Shown here piece after piece: positions 1 through 10,596 of a DNA stretch of 64,000 nucleotides (position 1 is its first letter; each line of letters starts with the position of its first letter). The stretch covers positions 1 through 64,000 of the forward strand of contig CAJNDS010002813.1 of NCBI GenBank assembly GCA_905221605.1, in the 5' to 3' direction. The notes beneath the pieces were generated by a model. That model saw only the letters and a program-made list of their open reading frames with translations. It did not search any database and had not been told where the DNA came from. Made by a program: the position numbers and the translations under genes. The DNA is from Symbiodinium natans. Its lineage: Eukaryota; Sar; Dinophyceae; Suessiales; Symbiodiniaceae.

Positions 1-3000
1 TCTGGGGCGGTTTCCTACTCAACAGACACAGCAAGACCTCTCCTAGAAACATTTGAGTACTCTTGCTTAAGAAGTCTTCTTTCTCAGTTATGCCAATATA
101 TGCTACTCGGTCACGAGCACACGCTCGGCACAACGCACTGTCCGTTGAGCAAAACACCTCGATCACAAGCAGAGGAACAGATCCCAACGCAAGGTCTCTT
201 GCCACTGGCTCGTACTTCGCCAGGTTTGTCGGGATTTTCTCAAGCTTTTCACAGACTTCTTCAAGTTCTTCCATTCGTTCACGAAGGTGTTCAGGAACTA
301 CAAGACCCTGAAGGTCTTCTTCACACACTCTTTCCAGTCCACACGCAACCAGCAAATGCTCAAGCAACAACTCCTCAGGAGATTTCGTCAGTCCATCGGC
401 TGGATTCCGTTCTCCACTGATGAAGCTTAGGATCAGCCTTTCCAGGTGGACTAGCTCTTGAAGATAGCGATGACGAAGCTCCAGGTGCCGAACACGGCGT
501 AACAACCCCGTCATTTTGCTAATCGACAAAGCGGCTTCCGAATCCGAAGCCAGGTGAATCGGAAACTCACCGGTCTCTCCTTTGGGCATTCCATACAGGA
601 GCGTTTCCATGAGCAAAGACAAGTACACCGACTCTTTGGCTGCCTCCGTCAGGGCTGCCAATTCGGCTCCCGCCGAACTCAACGCGGTCACCGACTGTTT
701 CCGCGAGAAAGTTTTGATCATGATGCCATGCCACTTCACAATGGCACCAGACACAGGGCAAATGTTCCATGACGCATCCACAAAGCCAGAGAGCATGGTT
801 TCCGAAGCGCAGCAAGGATACTCAAACGCTTCTGCCGAAAATCGCTGAAGGTACTCAGGCAAAGCCATCACCCAACGAACCACGCGTCTCAAGCAAGCTT
901 CTGCCTGGCTATCTGGGTCACTCTGATACCGGCCCAGAAATCCTACCGGGTAGGACAAATGCGGCAACGTCAGACTTGCCCACATTAACTTACCAAGCAC
1001 ACGTCTATAGCGTTCATACGCCTCAGTGCTGATAGGTGTTCCAGCCTCCTTCTTCCGGTACTCCCTCTCGAGGTTTCCCAGCACTGGTTTCACACCTTTT
1101 CCGCTAATGCCAAACTCTTCTCCAAGCGACTTCAAGTACCCCGGCTTCAGGCCAAAGAACACAGGCCCGTGCTCAGTGGTTCGGGCGATCACTCGACCCA
1201 AGAACTCGAGCTGCCCAGTCTTGCCAGGTTCTAGAAGCCCTGTCTGCTTCATTTTATAGATCTTCGCTAGCTTAGCGTACAGATCCTTGGCAACTGGCGG
1301 ATTCTGGGAAAAGATGATGAGATCGTCAACATACACTAACACCAAGGTCAGCGCACCATCCTTCTCAAGCCGGTGATGCACAGTAGGATCGGCAGTCTCA
1401 CCAAACCCAAACTGCTTACGCAGCGTGCTTGTAAACTCTAGGTACCAGCTCAGTGGTCCTACTCTCAAACCATTCATGGCTTTGTGTAGCTGCGCAAACA
1501 GCGGCTTGTTCTCCTCATCATACATCCCATTCGGAAACCGGATACACTCTACTCCCTGCACAGGCGCTTGCATGAAGGCAACGCTCACATCTGCTGACAA
1601 CAAGGTGCCACCTCTGACAGCATGAATAGCAAGGACACCCCTCAAGGCTTCCAAAGACGTGGTGGGGGAATATATCCCATCAGCTAGAGGATTGGATCCA
1701 AATGCATAGTCTCTCACAACAAGACGAGCACGAACTCGTTCAGGGTTCGTGGCCGACGGTTTCGAAGTCAGAACCCACCTAGTCGTATGGATTCTTCGTG
1801 TAGCTCGTTTACGGGCCTCAGCTTCTCCTATAATCGTAGCTACACCAAAAGCATCAAGTTCTGAGAGCTCGAGTCTCATACCTTCTTCAAGATGCTTACG
1901 AGGCAAAACCTTGCCAGAAACTTCGCAAACCGCATTGTCCGGGACATGGACCCAAATCTTCTTTCCACCAAACTTCATACGGAACCACTCTTTGACATCA
2001 TCTCCCTTACGGATTTTTGTCGTTACTCTCAAGTCAGGCCCATCAAAGAGTTGCCTAAGGCCATGCTCATAGAGCCACGTCAGGCCCTCTTCCATGGCAT
2101 CGTCTTCTCCTGGATCCATAGGAGCGTCGAGGTCCTCAAGACCTACGCCTCCGGGAGGCTCAACCTCCATGCCTGTTTCTTCAGGCACGTCCGAAAAATC
2201 CGGAGAATACCCATCCAACTCTCCTTCTTCTTCCATTGCTTCAGGGCCCTCAAGAGCAGGTGGTTCGGTGCGTTCAACAGGAAACTCAAGACTTCCTTCA
2301 GGGATATTTGGGGAATCAAGCGGAAGACTCGGACCATCGATTGGAACATCGAACTTGATGGGTCTTTCAGGGTCTTCCTTATTACCTCGAAGGTCACGCA
2401 AAGCAGCTTTGTCAAACTCCACTGGATCTTTGGCACGAAAAGAGCTGAAGATTTCCAAAAAAGGGGGCTTTCCAATACCTATTGGAACAAAGACTCGAAT
2501 CCCAGAGCCATTAGCACCGTGAGGTCCTACATAGAGTGCCCTCACCAAGCGCTTTCCGCGGTGCTCTGGGTAGTCCTTCTGAGGCTTCCCAAAGCCCACA
2601 ACCCCAAACTCACAGCTCTTCGCTGGCTGAACTGTCGACCCACGCAGTCTCTCCAACGGCGTGCTGTGTTCCTTGGACACATGAAACAAGTTATGCATCC
2701 TCACAGAGTACCTCATGGCCTCAACAAACAGATGGCTCCCTAGAGGCAACTTTTCACCTACCCGCTCTTCTAAGCCCAGCCAAACAGACCAGAACGCTTC
2801 TTTCACAAGGCAAACATGGCGTTCAACGATGCCCTTCGCTTGAGGTCTGTTTATCGCGAACGGGACCCAGTGCATTGACCTCCCCCCGAATGTCCGGTGT
2901 TTCGCTGCATTGCGGAAAACACTCTCGAGGAGATTTTCTTGGTCCCCGTGGACAACAATGTCCAATCCACTCAATCCCATTTCCGTAAAGGCTTTGCAAA

Positions 3001-6000
3001 CCGATACAGCGGGCACTTCATCCTCAGGTCCTAAGACCACGGTATGTATGTACCCCGACACCACATGAACCATGAGAAGGAAACGGACATTCTTTCCGAA
3101 AAATCCAAAGTCGACTTGCAACTCTCCGGGTCCGTGGTGGTGTTTCATGTGCTTCCTACGAGCCGGCACTCTCCCTCTAGCGCTTTGACATGTGTCACAG
3201 CAACTAAGATAAGGTTGGTGGCCCTTATTTCGGTGCGCCTTCAGCCGCTCCGAGGTCAAATAGACCGGAACCTCAGGATCCAGAGCATCGCTCACCACCT
3301 CCGGGGAACTCAGGGCACCCGGTTCACCTGAGGGAACATTCTCCACACGGGGTTTCTTTCGAACATCGGAGGGCCTAGGGGGTTCACTTCCGCTGGGCTT
3401 CGCAAGTTCAGCTTCCAACGGATCAGGAATCAACTCTTCCTCCGACTCCGAATTCACAACAACCGGGGTCGGCAAACCAGCAAGCATACGCAGGGCCTCA
3501 GAACGTGCCACGGCCTTCTTTTGCTCGGACCCCCGCAGGGACCCAAGCCCACACAAGGCCCACTTCTTCAAGGCACGCCAACGTTTCATCATTGGCCCTT
3601 TTGCTTCCTCGCCCGTAGGCTCAGCTTTCAACTCACAAGCAAGCACGCCACGCAAAAACAACAGGCGGCGCACAACACTCCAAGACCTACGTGGCACACG
3701 TCCTACCAAAGTTACACGCACAAACTTCAACCTACTCCTACGGCGCACACTCAAAAGCTTCACGCACCTACGCAGCCAACCTCTGAAAACCAAACCCAGA
3801 ACCAACCCTAAAGCCAAGGCACTGCTTCCTTTCCATGAAGACCTGGGCACAGAGGGACAGTGTGCAGACCCATTCGCGGCAGGCAGGCTGCACTCACAGT
3901 CACCTACCAAGCACTCAAACGCTCCTACCCTACCTCCTAATGCACACAGCCAGTCTCCTACGGCAAACAGCAGGGCTTTCAGACCTACTCCTACCAATTT
4001 TGTGCATTGCGGCGAAGATCGGAGCAGCTCATGCCCGGCTTTTAAATTTAGGCCCTCAGGGCCCATACCCAAGCATATCAATCCATCTCGGAGCCAGAGT
4101 CTCCCACATCCGAATTGTCCATCGGTGGATTTGGAACCACCATACTCGTCTCTGCCGGCGGGGTCAAAGGAGAAGCGCTCCCCGGACTTCCAATGCCACC
4201 GACCATTGGCTCCATTGGGACCTCGGAACTCACGTCCATAGGGGTCCCAGGGGCACCGAATGCCTCCACGGGCGTCATCGGCGTCTCGACCTCCATTGGA
4301 ACCTCGCCCGCAAGCTCCCTCAATGTATCTGGGTGCGGTGTCGATGGAGGCGGTAGAGGAGGCGGAGGTATAGGCAGGCTTGCTTCCATAGGCGTGCCTG
4401 GTGCCCAAGATGGAGGAGGTAGAGGAGGCGGAGTTAGAGGCATGCCTGCTTCCATAGGCGTGCCTGGTGCCGACGATGGAGCATAGGAAAAGACGGACGG
4501 CGTAAGCGGGGAAGGAGGGCTGAACAGCAAGAAAGCCGGAGGCCCTGGTGGAAAAGCGGGGCCCGTCGACGATGATGGAGCCACCTCGGCTGTTGCAGCT
4601 CTCTTCATGTCGGCATGCAATCGAATCATTGCCTCGGCTTTTGCACGCGCTTGGTTGAGCAAAGCCCACCCCGAAGGAGGTGGAGCTGGAGCACTTTTGT
4701 GAAGAGGCGGTGCCGTGCCACCCGACGCGGATGGTGCAACATCCGGTATTATAGTTGGCGGTTGAGCAGCCAAAGTCACCCGGCGGTTGCTCTGGACGAG
4801 CACGTCCGCCAAAAGCGCTCTCAAGTCGGCAGCCGGCACACGCTCGACCTTGAGCTCGTTTGGCAGAATGCTTGCTAGCCCTGCCTCGAACAACTGGTAT
4901 TGAGCAGGATGGCACCGCAACTCTCGAATCGCCTCCAGGTACAGAAGGAATTTCTTCAAGGTGAGCTGGATGCCAACCTGATTGTTGCGCCAGTACCCCC
5001 TTTGCTCGCATGGAAGGTGCGGTTGGCGGATGGTAGCAGTCACATCGGCGACTACCACCCCCATGGTGGTCAAAACATAGCCATACCTTGCATACTCTGC
5101 ACGACGGTCGTTCTCTTCGACGAGGGTGTCCGTCAAAACCGACTGGTCCACCGTCGGAGCAGCAATGGCTCGCAGCTCGGCAATGAGCATAGGTTGCTTC
5201 ACCGGAATGCCGCTTGTATTGATCACCAACTCCTGTGTCTCCAACTCCCCAAGGCAGGCTGGAATCCCCAACAGCCGTTCGACCGAGCCAGGGGTCGAGG
5301 TAAAAAGGTCGATGTTTTGGAGAAGCTGCCTCGAAAGAGACAGCTGACCTTCCTCCTCGAAACGGTGCGCAAGACGAGCAATCATGCTCGTCGAAAATGC
5401 TTCCACCTGGGCCACACTCCCACTTTGGGAGTTCACAAGACAGAGCGGAGGCGAGGCTTCCGGAAGCTCCATCCTTTCCAAGGTCCCTTACAAAGGCTCC
5501 AGGCTTTGAGCAAAACACTCCTAGAACACACAACACCAGCAATGCTTTCAGAAACACTCCTGGCCAACGCAAACTCCGAAAGGCACACTTCCTCTCTTCA
5601 CTCTGTCCCAACAAACACTCAGGCACACAAGCGCTGGGGTGCAAGTCACTCCTACGTCCTACACGCAAGGCACTCCTACTCCTGATGCAAACACTCTGAG
5701 GCTGGAGCGGCACAGGCCCTACCCCTACGCACTCAAAACCCTTGTCTCCACAGCGTGTGTCCCTACTGGTTTGCTTCTCCAAAGACGTGTTGCTTGCAGA
5801 CTTAAGCACAACAGCTGCGGCGGAACACAAAGCTTCAGCACAACATGCAGAGGGTGGGGTTTCCAGGTCTACTCCTACTTTCGCAACTGCAGCATGCTCA
5901 CATCCACTCAAACGCTCCTGAAAAACATGCTCATGCAGCTCATGTTCCCCCACATGTTGCTTCACTGAAAATGCTCGCAACAAAAACTTAAAAGGCGTCA

Positions 6001-6145
6001 CCTCCAATGCTCTTCCTACGTTGGGCGGTGCCTTCTTCTGCACCTTATCCACTTCCATCGCGTCGTCATTCGGGCTCCACCCCGGCTTGGGTGAGTCCCT
6101 TTGCTTCTTCTTCCTTTCGGCTTTGCCTTGGTAGGGCCAATCTCC
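1..6145 (-). CDS. pol: Pol (integrase, reverse transcriptase, RNase H) of copia element A, partial
   Basis: One minus-strand frame is free of stop codons from 6145 to base 1, where the window cuts it; the first ATG in frame is at 6058. From about 3240 it has an H/H-CxxC zinc module (core SCCDTC) and an integrase core starting GELQVDFGFFG, with later acidic positions in VVHGDQEN and a conserved glutamate in IVERHV. Reverse transcriptase follows from about 1800, with SVAFMQAP and the catalytic YVDD in VYVDDLIIF near 1330. RNase H lies near 800-430, with FVDASW, SSAGAELAAL, ASDSEAAL and the end box NPADGLTKSPEE. Another stretch of over 100 codons follows RNase H (see findings). The frame is -1 relative to Gag-protease and overlaps it at 6145-6016. 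Between about 6.0 and 3.6 kb no domain is recognisable although the frame stays open. Family call is firm; the translation start is uncertain. Confidence 0.88.
4078..5472 (-). CDS. Accessory proline/PME-rich ORF nested in element A
   Basis: About 464 codons from ATG 5472 (TTG at 5481 is also in frame) to TGA 4080-4078, in the same frame as Gag-protease and one frame off Pol, which is also open across the whole interval. The N-terminal ~230 residues read like a helical folded domain (for example FEEEGQLSLSRQLLQNID, TLKKFLLYLEAIRELR). The C-terminal half is low complexity: PPPLPPPS runs and repeated PME blocks (GTPMEAGMPLTPPP, GTPMEASLPIPPPP), ending in an acidic tail (DVGDSGSEMD). I do not recognise the family. 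Copia elements do not normally carry a reading frame here. Sequences in the flanks (about 3.65-4.0 and 5.5-6.0 kb) are rich in GTAGGAGT-like motifs. Element B carries a similar-sized ORF with MEP repeats, but 5' of gag. It could be a second Gag-like or accessory protein; function is unknown. Confidence 0.55.
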   Translation of the reverse strand: MELPEASPPLCLVNSQSGSVAQVEAFSTSMIARLAHRFEEEGQLSLSRQLLQNIDLFTSTPGSVERLLGIPACLGELETQELVINTSGIPVKQPMLIAELRAIAAPTVDQSVLTDTLVEENDRRAEYARYGYVLTTMGVVVADVTATIRQPHLPCEQRGYWRNNQVGIQLTLKKFLLYLEAIRELRCHPAQYQLFEAGLASILPNELKVERVPAADLRALLADVLVQSNRRVTLAAQPPTIIPDVAPSASGGTAPPLHKSAPAPPPSGWALLNQARAKAEAMIRLHADMKRAATAEVAPSSSTGPAFPPGPPAFLLFSPPSPLTPSVFSYAPSSAPGTPMEAGMPLTPPPLPPPSWAPGTPMEASLPIPPPPLPPPSTPHPDTLRELAGEVPMEVETPMTPVEAFGAPGTPMDVSSEVPMEPMVGGIGSPGSASPLTPPAETSMVVPNPPMDNSDVGDSGSEMD

Positions 6146-7992
6146 TTAGCCAACGCCCACCAGCTCCTGGCTTCACGAACCAAAGGCACCCACATCGAGG
6201 AACCTCGTTCCGTCTGCTTCACCAAGCAGCTTGCTCCAGGCTCTGAGGTGAGCCAGGTATTCCATCCCGAGAGGGATGCTTGCCAAGAACTGACTACGTT
6301 GAAACCAATCTTGCAAACCAAGACCTGTTGAAGCACTACGGGCCCCAACTTCCCAAACTTCACCCGAATGTCAACAAACTTGACACATTCCATGGGCGTA
6401 TCGCTAGCACTCATGAGCACAGGAAGAGGTCCCGAATGCTCCTTGACGACTTCGTAAAAACCCAACGCACTCTCTGACAACACGTGGCAGGTGGCTCCAC
6501 TATCAATGAGCCATGCGAAAGAGCTATTCCTAGAGGAGGACTGGTTCAGTCTCTCGATCTCTCCGTTCGTCATGGTGAGACGAGGGGGCTCAGCTTCATT
6601 GGGCTCATTAGTTCTTGTCCCCGGACCCAAGCCACTCAGATGATGAGACCGCATTGCCATCACCTGATCAGACTGCTCGTCTTCCACAGCTCGGCCCTTG
6701 GGCTTTCCTTTGTTCTTGGGCTTCCCCTTGGGCTTTCCACCCTTTCCTTTGTCTGTCTTCCCTTTGCCTTTGCCCTTGCCTTTAGGACTCTTCTCTCGAT
6801 TCTTGGAACCAGAAGGCTTTCCACCTTTCGGTTCATCCCTCTTCTTTCCTTTTCCAGAGCTCTTGTCGGGGCACTGCCAACTCATATGGCCTGATTTGCC
6901 ACAGTTCCAGCAGAGGCCGCGCTCCCCAACTGCATTCAGCGAACCGGCATCACACAATCGGGTTTGCTCCTCGTAGAACCGGATGCTTTCAACCAGTTCC
7001 TCCCAGCTCCCAGACTTCCCATGCAGGACAACGTAATGCCTACACTCTGGGCTGACAGATTGAAGAAGAAGGGTTGAACGATCAGAGGCTCCAAGCCTCA
7101 GTTCAGGGAACCGATGCAGCTTCTGGTCTACCTTCCCAAGCTCGTCCTCAAGGAAGCGGACGCAGTCAAGCGGTCGCTTGTACGAACTCGCCTTCGAAGT
7201 TAGGCGAAGGGCTTCATCTCTCATGCTGAAGGTCTGGTGCATTTGACGCATCACCTCATAACCACAAGCAGCTTGTCCTTGACGCATCGACGTGCTTCTC
7301 ACCAGTTCCATCCCACGTTCGAACTTCTGCAGACTTTGTTGCAGGTAGTAAAACAACCTTGCCGAACGCGAGGCTACCGGAACTGCCATGTCAGACTGCT
7401 TGATCTCACGGTCATGCGTCATTGCCTGGCGCAACTCATTGACATAGTTGTCGTCTATCAACGCCAGCCAGGAAGCAAGCACCTCGCACCACCGATGGTA
7501 CTCCTCCAGCTCTCTCACACGCCCTTTTCCCATCGACACATTATCGATGAGCGGCAATGCTGGCAGATACTTCTCTGCACGGTTACTTCCAACATGCAGG
7601 TTCTGTGATGGTGCCGGTGGAGGAGCAGAAGCCTTTGCCGTGGGACTTCCAGCAGCTGCTGCACTTGAAGCACCCCCAAATGGGTTGCTCACAGCTGCCG
7701 ACAATGCTTCCTGCTCACGTCTCCTTCTCTCGTCGGCCTCCATCTTTGCCACCAGAACTTGAAGTGTCTGTTGCTGATTCTGCATCATCATTTGCTGACT
7801 CTGCATCATCTGGACCATCATCTGCTGGAGTTGAGGGTCAAGTCCGACGACTGTGGCGGGTCCTCCCGCTGGAGCAGAAGCTCCAGGGGGTTGTGTTGGC
7901 GGTTGTTGCCCGTCCTGGGCACCACCGGGGCCAAACAAAGCTTCGTCGTCTTCGTCTTCAGGCACAGGGGTCGACAGCCCGGGGTCAGCCAT
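6016..7992 (-). CDS. gag: Gag-protease polyprotein of copia element A
   Basis: 658 codons from ATG 7992. Residues 1-130 are acidic and Q/M-rich. The middle is a copia-type capsid region. A CCHC zinc knuckle (CWNCGKSGHMSWQC) lies near residue 360, followed by a K/G-rich basic stretch (repeated PKGKGKGKGK-like blocks) likely to bind nucleic acid. The aspartic protease active site is at about residue 490: WLIDSGATCHVLSE, with the DSG triad typical of copia elements. The last ~40 codons overlap the Pol frame; the Pol-frame reading there (SPNDDAMEVDKV) looks more protein-like than the Gag-frame reading (basic, RCRRRHRPT), so translation probably moves to Pol inside the overlap, by -1 shifting or through an indel in this copy. 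Start choice: the ATG lies 32 bases after the primer-binding site with no earlier in-frame ATG seen. Confidence 0.85.
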   Translation of the reverse strand: MADPGLSTPVPEDEDDEALFGPGGAQDGQQPPTQPPGASAPAGGPATVVGLDPQLQQMMVQMMQSQQMMMQNQQQTLQVLVAKMEADERRRREQEALSAAVSNPFGGASSAAAAGSPTAKASAPPPAPSQNLHVGSNRAEKYLPALPLIDNVSMGKGRVRELEEYHRWCEVLASWLALIDDNYVNELRQAMTHDREIKQSDMAVPVASRSARLFYYLQQSLQKFERGMELVRSTSMRQGQAACGYEVMRQMHQTFSMRDEALRLTSKASSYKRPLDCVRFLEDELGKVDQKLHRFPELRLGASDRSTLLLQSVSPECRHYVVLHGKSGSWEELVESIRFYEEQTRLCDAGSLNAVGERGLCWNCGKSGHMSWQCPDKSSGKGKKRDEPKGGKPSGSKNREKSPKGKGKGKGKTDKGKGGKPKGKPKNKGKPKGRAVEDEQSDQVMAMRSHHLSGLGPGTRTNEPNEAEPPRLTMTNGEIERLNQSSSRNSSFAWLIDSGATCHVLSESALGFYEVVKEHSGPLPVLMSASDTPMECVKFVDIRVKFGKLGPVVLQQVLVCKIGFNVVSSWQASLSGWNTWLTSEPGASCLVKQTERGSSMWVPLVREARSWWALAKEIGPTKAKPKGRRSKGTHPSRGGARMTTRWKWIRCRRRHRPT

Positions 7993-8023
7993 GGCTTCTA
8001 GTTTCTACGAGCGTGCTACACAC

Positions 8024-8035
8024 GCTCCGCTACCA
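8024..8035 (-). other. Primer-binding site of element A
   Basis: On the minus strand this reads TGGTAGCGGAGC and starts with TGG, the complement of a tRNA 3'-CCA end. Exactly the same 12 bases lie directly after the 5' LTR of element B (16139-16150). The location upstream of Gag and the resemblance to the initiator-tRNA-Met sites of other copia elements make this the likely minus-strand priming site. Which tRNA is used is inference. Confidence 0.75.
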
Positions 8036-8080
8036 TGTGAAAACACAGCAGCAGCGCGCTGAACCCTCTTTTTCTCACGA

Positions 8081-8103
8081 CTTGAGCCAAAGTCATAAGC
8101 CGG
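8081..8103 (-). other. Spliced-leader-like sequence in the LTR of element A
   Basis: Minus strand reads CCG, nine other bases, then TTTGGCTCAAG. The dinoflagellate spliced leader ends in TTTGGCTCAAG and begins CCG, so 14 positions agree and the middle differs. It lies about 45 bases upstream of the primer-binding site, inside the presumed 5' LTR. It may be a relic of a trans-spliced transcript copied back into the genome, or chance. Confidence 0.35.
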
Positions 8104-8429
8104 AGGCTTCGTCAGTGAAACTCTTTACACACAGGGGAAAACTCTGCTCTGCCACGTGTTCTCCACAGCCACAAAACAAACTCAAACGTCAGTGGGAGTT
8201 CTCGGGACCTACCCAACTACACCTAAAGCAAGCAAAAACGTGTACAGTCACTCCTACAGCTTTCAGACACACATCCCTACAACTCAAGCAATTCAAAAGG
8301 CTTTCCCACTTAAAGCAGCACTCCCGTCGAGCCTCCAAGGCACAACTACGGAGTTCCTCCAACTACACACACACAACTCTGAGCCAGCATGCAGGACAAC
8401 AAAGTTAACATGTCCTTAGACAGGAACTT

Positions 8430-10166
8430 TCACAAAGAAAGCCATACCACCAGGGACTCCGAGAGCCTCGCTTTGTCCAGCTGCGGGACCGGGCAATCCA
8501 ACATTTCAGCAAGGTCGAAATGCTGCAATGCCCCCGACAATCTAAGGCACTGCGTGACGATAGGGTCATAAACCTTCAAATACGCTGCCGGAAACGTTTC
8601 AGGCAGATGCAGTAGCGTGTCAGCGATTCCGATCAGCATATCCGAGTCTTGCAGCTGGTTCGGTACGCCGTTCAAAAACACCTCATAGGCCCTATATGCC
8701 CGAACTGCTGGCAGTGTGTTGTGAGGTGTTGCGAGTCACGCAGGTTCATGTAGGGCCGAGGTTTGACATTCTTGCCAAAGTGATGTCCCGCTGCAAGTGC
8801 GCGCCACATGAGATCACAGGTTGACAGCCGGTCCGACAATGGCCTTCAGCCCGGCGGCCTGCATGACTTCGGTTTGACGATGCTCATACAGAGAATCGAT
8901 TCCAGCATCGATACCGCTGAGAACCACACCTCAGACGCTCCAGAGGAACGGTGAGGCTTGCTCCAAGAGGGCATCTCGCCTGGTCCCTTTTTCCACGGGC
9001 CGGAACTTTGGGCCGTTTGCCGCAAAAGGGCCGGCAAGGTGGCTGGCGTGTGGAGGTCGGCAGAGACCGCATTGAGGCCAAAATCGTTTGCTCCAACAAC
9101 TCCGTGATGAAGTGTTAATTGGGTCGCGATCCTCCAGCGGGCTGTCTGTGGTCGCCAATCATAACATCAAGTGCATGCTTGATGTGCGCCAGAATGTGTT
9201 GGAACCAGACGTGTCCAATTACTGGGCTTCATCTCGGAGGAGCAACTCAACATCCTTTTGACGGTTAATGAGCTGTGAGTAGGGAAAGCTCAGCCTTGCC
9301 ACAATCGTTCCATGTGTCGTGGCTACAAGTAGCCCCCGGTACAAATCGTGCACAGGAGCTTATGTGTGTCCTTCTCCTTGTTACCCGGCGTGCGAACGAT
9401 GCGGCTTATCAACCGCTTCGACACAGGCCCGAACCGATTTATTGCCATGAGCGGTGTTTAGGGTGAGCCGGCTCGCAGGCACGCAAGGAGTAATTGTAGA
9501 AACGCGCAGGATTCCGCTGCCGGGCGCACCCGTTGTGAATACAGAAGTACGATTCGCACCTTGATAGCTCAAGGTCTCGTGTCGTGATTACAGCTTAAAG
9601 AATGCGCCCCATGCTCGAATAGCAGATGTATCTTCCCCGAGTCAGCTGTCGCTTGCTGCACATGACGTCTCGCGGCCACTGTGGCATGTTGCAGTCGGCT
9701 CTTGCTCAAGCGTTCAAAAGAATCGTCCTGCCCAGTGGAGTGCCCACTCCATGTCGGCATGCATGCAGAAGTTGCGCTTGATCGAGTCCACCTGTGCCAT
9801 GCCTCTGCAAGACCCCCTTAGCAGGCACGCTGGCCAGTCGACGTTCAACTTTGTATTGGCGATCCCATTTCCCACCAGTACGTGCAAAGGTAATCATCTT
9901 GCAACGTGCCACCAGCTCTCCAGGCCGTGTGGAGCAACGGGCTCTTTGGGCTGCCTGCGCGGGCCCGCGGAGGCAGCGAACCGGTTCGGATCCAGCTCTT
10001 CCCGGTAGTAATGCACTGCAACCGGAAGTGTGGCCAACTCAACATCCCAAGAAGGCTCTTGGTTGTTTTGGTGCGGCGTATTGGAAGGAAACCCTTCTTT
10101 GTCTCCAGCTCGCTGGCTTGGAGATGGAGCAAGTCAAAAATGACGAAAGCAGATGAGATGTGACCA
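8430..10166. other. No gene recognised; spacer between element A and the satellite array
   Basis: Only short ORFs (at most about 120 codons, most 60-85) occur here in conflicting frames on both strands, and none has a family motif I know. An 83-codon minus ORF at 8430-8681 reads like protein (for example FDLAEMLDCPVPQLDKARL) and could be an exon fragment, but nothing around it supports a gene. Confidence 0.4.
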
Positions 10167-10596
10167 CACAAACAACAGACTCTACGGCCTTCAAGCCTTT
10201 GTGTTTACAAAGGGAAAATGAACTTTGTGTGAAATGCAGGAAAATGTCCAAGTAATTGAAGACTGGAAGCCAGGCTGCGGAAGAGGCAGGCAGCAGGTTT
10301 TGCAGGCTTGCTGTAGGGTCTGTTGGGGCGGCGTGCGGCAGGGTCTGGTTCTGCAGGCGCTGCTGACCTGCAGGCTGCTGCAGGGTCTGCAGGCTTGCCG
10401 ACAGCCTACAAACCCTGCAGTGTTACATGCAGGTTCTGCAGAACGCAGCCCGACCTGAGAGCTACCTTGAAATTGCAAGGACTTGGAACCTGAAGGATGC
10501 TTGTCTCCGGTCACAAGCCCTTGCATGTGCCCCCGAGCCCCGCAATGTTGGATGCCGAAGGTCGGTCTGACATGACCAACGTGTTGCAACATTGCC

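Larger units (their letters stand above)
1..8100 (-). mobile_element. Ty1/copia LTR retrotransposon A, 3' end cut by window edge
   Basis: Read on the minus strand the order is primer-binding site (8024-8035), Gag-protease (7992-6016), integrase, reverse transcriptase and RNase H (about 3.3 kb down to base 1). Integrase before reverse transcriptase is the Ty1/copia order. The 5' LTR would end next to the primer-binding site at about 8036; its outer edge cannot be placed because the matching 3' LTR lies outside the window, so the 8100 limit is nominal. The element carries an extra ORF (4078-5472) between protease and integrase. Coding frames look intact over about 8 kb, suggesting a fairly young copy. 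Confidence 0.85.

Noticed and set aside
1892-2743. 283-codon plus-strand ORF
   Set aside because: It is a shadow of the minus-strand Pol frame, which has the integrase and reverse transcriptase motifs.
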